Shown here one piece after another: positions 59,301-64,000 of a DNA stretch of 64,000 nt (position 1 is its first letter; each line of letters starts with the position of its first letter). The stretch is from positions 2,728,001 to 2,792,000 of the forward strand of contig CASHTG010000001.1 in the NCBI GenBank assembly GCA_949357655.1, given 5' to 3'. The stretch comes from Parascedosporium putredinis. Its lineage: Eukaryota; Ascomycota; Sordariomycetes; Microascales; Microascaceae. Under the pieces are notes generated by a model. The model was not told the DNA's origin. It searched no databases and saw nothing but the letters and a program-made list of their open reading frames with translations. The translations under genes and the position numbers were made by a program.

Positions 59301-61647
59301 CTCGGGCAGAAAGAGTCTCGGCATCGGCGACGTTCATCGTGGGTACTTTGGCAGTGAAAAGCTTCACGAGACCTTCCTCGATGGTCTTTTGCTTTAAATC
59401 AGGTTCTCCCTCGGTCATGTCTCTGATCCAACTCGCAATGCTGCTCAGGGCCCAAGGTTCCGCACATCGTTTCATGTCCTGGGATGTCAGCTTCGATGGG
59501 ATGAACTTGCGCTTCCGGCCGGTGGGTAGCGTAATCATGTCATACGACACAGCCGATTCTGCCTCATAGTTGAACGAGCCAGAGCCGGTCTTGGGCTGTT
59601 GGGCCTGGCGATACTGCCTTCGCCTTTCATCGGCAGCATCGGTCCTGGACCGTGACGGCGCATGGACCGCCGGTGTCGTAGTGTGGCTGGAGAAGGAGAT
59701 GGATCTCTCTACCTGCGACTGCGCCGACCCGGGAGTGTTGTACACTTCCAACCCTTCTTGCGTCCGCCCCGACTCTGGGGCCCAGGACTGGTTGTGCTGG
59801 TACTGGCCCTGACCGGAGGAGGAACTCGGGGGCTGTAGCGACAGGGTGTCGAGCATGGGCAAGGCGGGCAGCGGCCGGCTAGACATGCCAGGGTGGTAAA
59901 AGATGTCTGGATAATCGTCCTTGAAGGGAGATTCGCTCCCGCTTTGTCGTGAGTGTAGGGAGGCTTGTTCCTCACCATCGTCAACCGGCGGGCGGTACGC
60001 ATTGGCAGGTTGCAGTCCTCCGGCACCAGGATAGTCCATCTCGGCCTGCGGCAAGGTCTGGGCAGCCAAGGATCGGGATCCATATGCACCAAGCGCATCG
60101 TACAGCGGGGGTACAGGCAGCGGCCTGTCATCCGTCAGTCCAACATCGTTGCCATAGGTCAAGTTCCCCGCGTAGCCACCGCTGAATAAGCCGAGATCCA
60201 TGCCGCCAAAATCGCCGTCGCTACTCGACTCCTCCTGCGCGATGTTGTTCAAATGCTCCGAGGAGCGGGTAGGAATCAGATCAGCCTCCGGGTAAGGGGC
60301 ACCACTGAACCTCCGATCTTCCATTTCGGCCTGCTGCATGGCTAACACGCCAGCTGTGCCCTCGGGATCGCTTTCCTCCTCAAGCCGGTATGGGTAGCGC
60401 GAGGTAGTCCCTAGGGCCTGCGGAATAGCAGCTCCCCGCTAGGGTTAGAAGTAGGGGTCATCGGGTCGTAGTGTCGAAGATGTTCCATGTCTTCATCGGA
60501 GAGCTGGGCGCCGTTGATGGGGGCAGGCCGATCCCGTCGCGAGGACCCGCCCAACTCCGCCTCGATATCCTGAATGATGTTATCTTGCGCCAGTTGCTCG
60601 TCGATAAGATCGTCCTCTCTTGCAGCTCCGTTAGAGGACCAGTGCATATTATTCTGCCGGAGGTCGTGGGGCCGGGTTGGCAGGGGAGCATTGGTTGGGT
60701 GTCGCTGAAGAGTCGTGGTCGGCTGTTGGGGCGCTGGGGAGGGCAATTCGGAGGCACGGGAATTAGACCGAGATGTTCTGTTATAGAAAGAATTCGGGTC
60801 ACTCGCTGAATAGCCAGACCCAGTCGCGGGTGTCTGGGGAAACTAGGGTAAAGGGCAGACGAATTGCTGGCAGCCGAGTAGGGGTGAGGGCGGGGCTATT
60901 GCCAGTCGAGGAGTAATTGCCATAGTTTGTAGGATTGTAAGAGCCAGAGTAGGCGGAAGGATCGTAGGTCGGGGCCTGGGACGACGATGCGCTATGTATT
61001 GGCGGGCTTGGCAGGGCAGGCTCATACTGGGGCACAGCTACTGTAGGAGGTTGGGTTGGATGGGCGAAGGCCGGTGAGTATTGGGCCCCAGGGGAAGGAT
61101 AGCCAGGCTGCGAGGCGTACTGCGGAGAATAATTGTTGTAGCCGTGGTATGTAGGGTTCCTTTGAGGCACCGCAGCCGCGCTGGCATAGGCAGCGGGGTT
61201 GTAGGCTTGCGGTGTATAGTTGACATTTGTCTGCGGAGGAATGTGCTGGGCAAAAGCGGCGCCAGAATACTGCGCTTGCGGGGCAGGGTGAAATGGCAGG
61301 GATGTCGACTGCGATCTGGAAAACTGTTGCGGATTGTAGGCCGACGGGGACGTAGGCTGAAGGGAGGACGAGGGCGGATATTGGTTGTGGTAGGAGGAGA
61401 AATTGCCCATGGAAGCCGAAGGGTCGGTCGGGCTGGTTAGAAACAGCTCATCTTCGCCTCGACTTGGCGCATTCTGAAAGGCCGGAGCAGGCGACTGGCC
61501 AGAACCGAAGAGTGCCGCATCATCACCTCGATCGAAACTCGGTCGTCGCGCTGGGTAGGAAGAATGGTCGGTCGGTTGTCCCGCAATAGGGTATTGGACA
61601 GGCGGAACGTGGCCGTAACGGCGCTGGTCATCGCCGCGAAAGGACAT
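56386..61647 (-). CDS. Rho1 guanine nucleotide exchange factor, Rom1/Rom2-type
   Basis: Activates Rho1 in the cell-wall-integrity pathway. Exons 61647-58171, 58103-57444 and 57346-56386; about 1700 residues with five missing bases (two near 60845, one in the CCC near 60415, one in the AAAA run near 57330, one near 57220). Order: a long Gln/Pro/Ser/Tyr-rich disordered N-terminus (about 1-640); a DEP-like region (about 710-850) with GILVPEEEWVK and a Cys-rich GCYAPKLHEQECPGRC stretch; a Dbl-homology exchange domain (about 885-1075) beginning RQNVLHEIVTSEEGYMNQL and including the KTPITRLQRYTFLL helix; a PH domain (about 1080-1250); and a citron homology domain (about 1290-1690) with YGKSIIAIGTDYGVYISD. 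The full domain set indicates a functional exchange factor. Confidence 0.93.
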
Positions 61648-62372
61648 GGCTACGAACTGGCGTCAGGGAGAGCCCGGCGGCTTCGTTCTGCGTCGTGGGG
61701 ATCAAGTGGCGAGCCAAGCCAGTGGCTCCTCGACCTCTCTTGGGAGGTATTGCTATTCCCCTGCCTCGGTCGGGCAATCTGGGGAAGTTTTTGTTTCCCT
61801 TTGAAACGGATTCGGCTGAGGAAGCTCTGGCGGATAGACAGGCTTGTTTGAGACGACGCCTCCAGTCACTCCATCAGTCGTCTGCTTCGTGAGGAATATG
61901 TCAATAATGACGGCTTATGGGGAAAAGCACTGGCTGTTTGGGTGAACTTTTCTCCTGGCTGTCCTCGAGCGTCGGGGCGGTTGTCGAAGTAGGAGGGCAA
62001 GGCGGAGGTGCCTCGCCACGATGAGAATCAGCACGATTGGGGAAACGCGGCGATTGGTTTCGGGTGCGGAAGGCAGCGGGGTACGAAAAATAGCCGTTGC
62101 GAAGGGGAAATCTCGATGCCGCTTATTATTTGAAGTATCGGGACTCGGTCGCAAGTTCAAAGAGGCTTCTTCGTCGGATGTGGACGAGTATGAGCGTCCT
62201 CGTCACGTTGGCGAATTCGGGGTGGAAGCTGTTGGATTTTGCGTCCACAGGTTGGGTGTGGATGAAGTGGCGGGTTGGTTCATGGGACGTTACGGGCGGG
62301 AGACTGAAAGGACTGGGGTGTTGAAGTCCCTGGTTCAGTCGGCGGGTGGGTTCGAGGATTGCTCCATCAAAG

Positions 62373-62444
62373 TTGGGTGCGTGGGTGTGGGTGTGGGTGT
62401 TGGGTGTGGGTGTTGGGTGGTGCAGGGTGGTGCAGGGTGGTGTA
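62373..62444. repeat. G/T-rich minisatellite
   Basis: Imperfect repeats of GGGTGT-like units running into two copies of GGGTGGTGCA, about 0.75 kb upstream of the Rho GEF start. Confidence 0.85.
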
Positions 62445-62966
62445 GCACAGTTCAAATGTTTTGTGTGGTGGCCTGGCCGGTGCTGGCAATTGATCCTCCA
62501 TCAATTGATGCAGAACTAAATGGATCAACGATGAATCAACATTGCTCAATTCCCCAGACCCCATGAAAACCTTTGCTCGTAGGGCTGCAATAAACGGTGG
62601 GCACACCACAGAGTCGCGCAGTCAGCCCGTCAGCCAACACAGACTTTGAGCCAAACCGGCCAGTTTAAGAGCCTCTGACCAGTCCAGAGTTCCCCCATCC
62701 TAACAATATTTCGAGGTATTGATCTGGAGAGGTAATGATGTTCAAACTCCCAGATTGTCGCGCCGAGTGCTTGGCGAGTTCAGTGCTAGTTCCACGCTGT
62801 GCTGCCACGCCCTCCAACCAGGCTGGGTTGTGCCGTATTATTTCTAGCTACTTGGCTGAATATCCACAGATGATCCGTAAATGCTTGTAAGATTGATCCA
62901 CATGGAGGCATCCAAGCATCCAACCGATTAGGCGGCCTCATGGCCGGCCAAGCAATGGAACCCATC

Positions 62967-62987
62967 CATTGACTTGTCAAGTCAATG
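62967..62987. repeat. perfect inverted repeat, 10-bp arms
   Basis: Arms CATTGACTTG and CAAGTCAATG flank a single T. A separate 10-bp perfect palindrome TGGCCGGCCA lies at 62941-62950. No gene start is close enough to assign a role. Confidence 0.85.
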
Positions 62988-64000
62988 TTGGGATCAAATT
63001 AAGGAAATATTGGATCAGCGACGGCGACCCGTCTGCTCGCCAAACCTATCTATGGATCTCAGCCTCTACAATTTACCGACGAGAAAACGCCCAAGCCCAC
63101 GCTCCAAGACAATCCAAGTCCAGGCTTCTGGTGTTCGAATGGCCACGGAGAACTCCTAAGAACGGCATGATTTGCATCTTAGCCCATGGTGGCTCCTGAG
63201 AAAGAAACGGGCCTCAAAGAGACAAAGTCCTAGAAATATCTAATTCATTAGCAATCCAAGATCACCCCACCACCACACATGTAGGATTGGAGTGCACATA
63301 CTCATCGCCACGGAGCTGCTGGAGGTAACAATCAATCACTGTCCGCAGTCAGATGTACCCCTAATGTCAATCTTGCTGGTCGATACGCCCAGGAGGAGTA
63401 ATGTAATTGATCTATTACGCCGCATCGACTATTACCAGGCCTCAAAAGTATGAAAATAATGATAAAATAGAGGATGAAAAAGCCTCATCAACATAATATA
63501 GATAGAGGTTCGCTTCTTTATTGAAGTCACAAAGATCCATCGCGAAGGCTTTGGGCGATGGCCAAGGAAGGCACATTCCATCCACCAACCCCTTCACTTT
63601 CACAGGCAAATTTCGAAAGGCCGGATGTCGAGGACAAAGGCATCTGACATCGATTCGGAGAAAAAGAAAAGATGGAATTCAGCGTACTTCCCGGCAGCTT
63701 CCTGTCTTATTCTGGCCCATGTCACCCACGCTACCTTCAGATCCGGAGTCTCGAGTCTTCGTGCTGTGCAACTCCGCCAAGCCGTTACAGGTCAACACTC
63801 CACCCGAAGAAGGTCTGGGAGCAAGGTCTCACTGCCGGGACAAATCTGACAGGCTAAGAGGGACAACACTGCTGCTCATTGAAAAGAGAAAGGGGGAAAT
63901 TGGGCCAGGCAATGCAGTCAGAGAAGAGAGCCTAGACCACAACATTCAGAAAGTCGATAAACGTCTATCAATAGCGCCTTTGGGCCAATGGACGTGGGTG

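Larger units (their letters stand above)
61648..64000. other. intergenic, no gene recognised
   Basis: The left part should be the promoter and leader of the Rho GEF gene, including a TG-rich minisatellite. The remainder has palindromic stretches near 62941-62987 but no coding segment or RNA gene that I can support. Confidence 0.45.

Noticed and set aside
467..61647. Programmed frameshifting or widespread pseudogenes as the cause of the frame breaks
   Set aside because: Breaks occur in unrelated conserved genes, mostly at short homopolymers and all equal to lost bases, without slippery-site context; technical loss is simpler.

Overview
The window reads as genomic DNA of a filamentous ascomycete (Pezizomycotina, most likely a Sordariomycete). 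The supporting signs are split genes with short introns (about 50-270 bp) using GTAAGT-like donors, GCTAAC/TACTAAC branch sites and YAG acceptors, a heterokaryon-incompatibility (HET) gene, and conserved fungal signalling genes. Gene density is low: about 15 supported genes in 64 kb, separated by gaps of up to about 3.5 kb. I found no rRNA, convincing tRNA, CRISPR array, operon or intact transposon.

Layout. 0.4-2.5 kb: MFS hexose transporter (-). 7.7-9.3 kb: membrane-anchored histidine-acid-phosphatase-like protein (-). 12.7-14.7 kb: a head-to-head pair, an unrecognised gene (-) and a single-pass Cys-rich membrane protein (+). 18.9-20.1 kb: casein kinase I (+) with a long spliced leader. 22.4-23.3 kb: short-chain dehydrogenase (+). 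26.1-27.6 kb: unrecognised largely disordered protein (+). 31.5-32.5 kb: protoglobin (+). 33.7-41.6 kb: three minus-strand genes in a row, a secreted SET-domain protein, a HET protein and a zinc-finger-like protein. 44.2-61.6 kb: a signalling stretch with an inositol-polyphosphate 5-phosphatase (-), a PKA-type kinase (-), a Gyp2/Mdr1-type Rab GAP (+) and a Rom2-type Rho1 GEF (-). Three weaker coding segments lie at 5.8-6.35, 28.2-28.7 and 42.8-43.3 kb.

The dominant technical feature is that almost every gene is broken by reading-frame shifts equal to missing bases, most often inside or beside short C/G/A/T runs. Summing over genes, about 42 missing bases and no extra ones restore full-length proteins whose exon phases all agree. 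This fits systematic homopolymer under-calling in the assembly rather than real pseudogenes. Any annotation taken directly from open reading frames would fragment these genes.

Functionally, the right third joins lipid signalling, cAMP signalling, vesicle traffic and cell-wall integrity, but these are separate eukaryotic genes and no shared operon-like control is implied. I did not find a clear new system. The best leads are the secreted SET protein, the phosphatase-like protein with Tyr-Asp in place of His-Asp, the closely spaced head-to-head pair, and the unrecognised genes at 13 and 26 kb.
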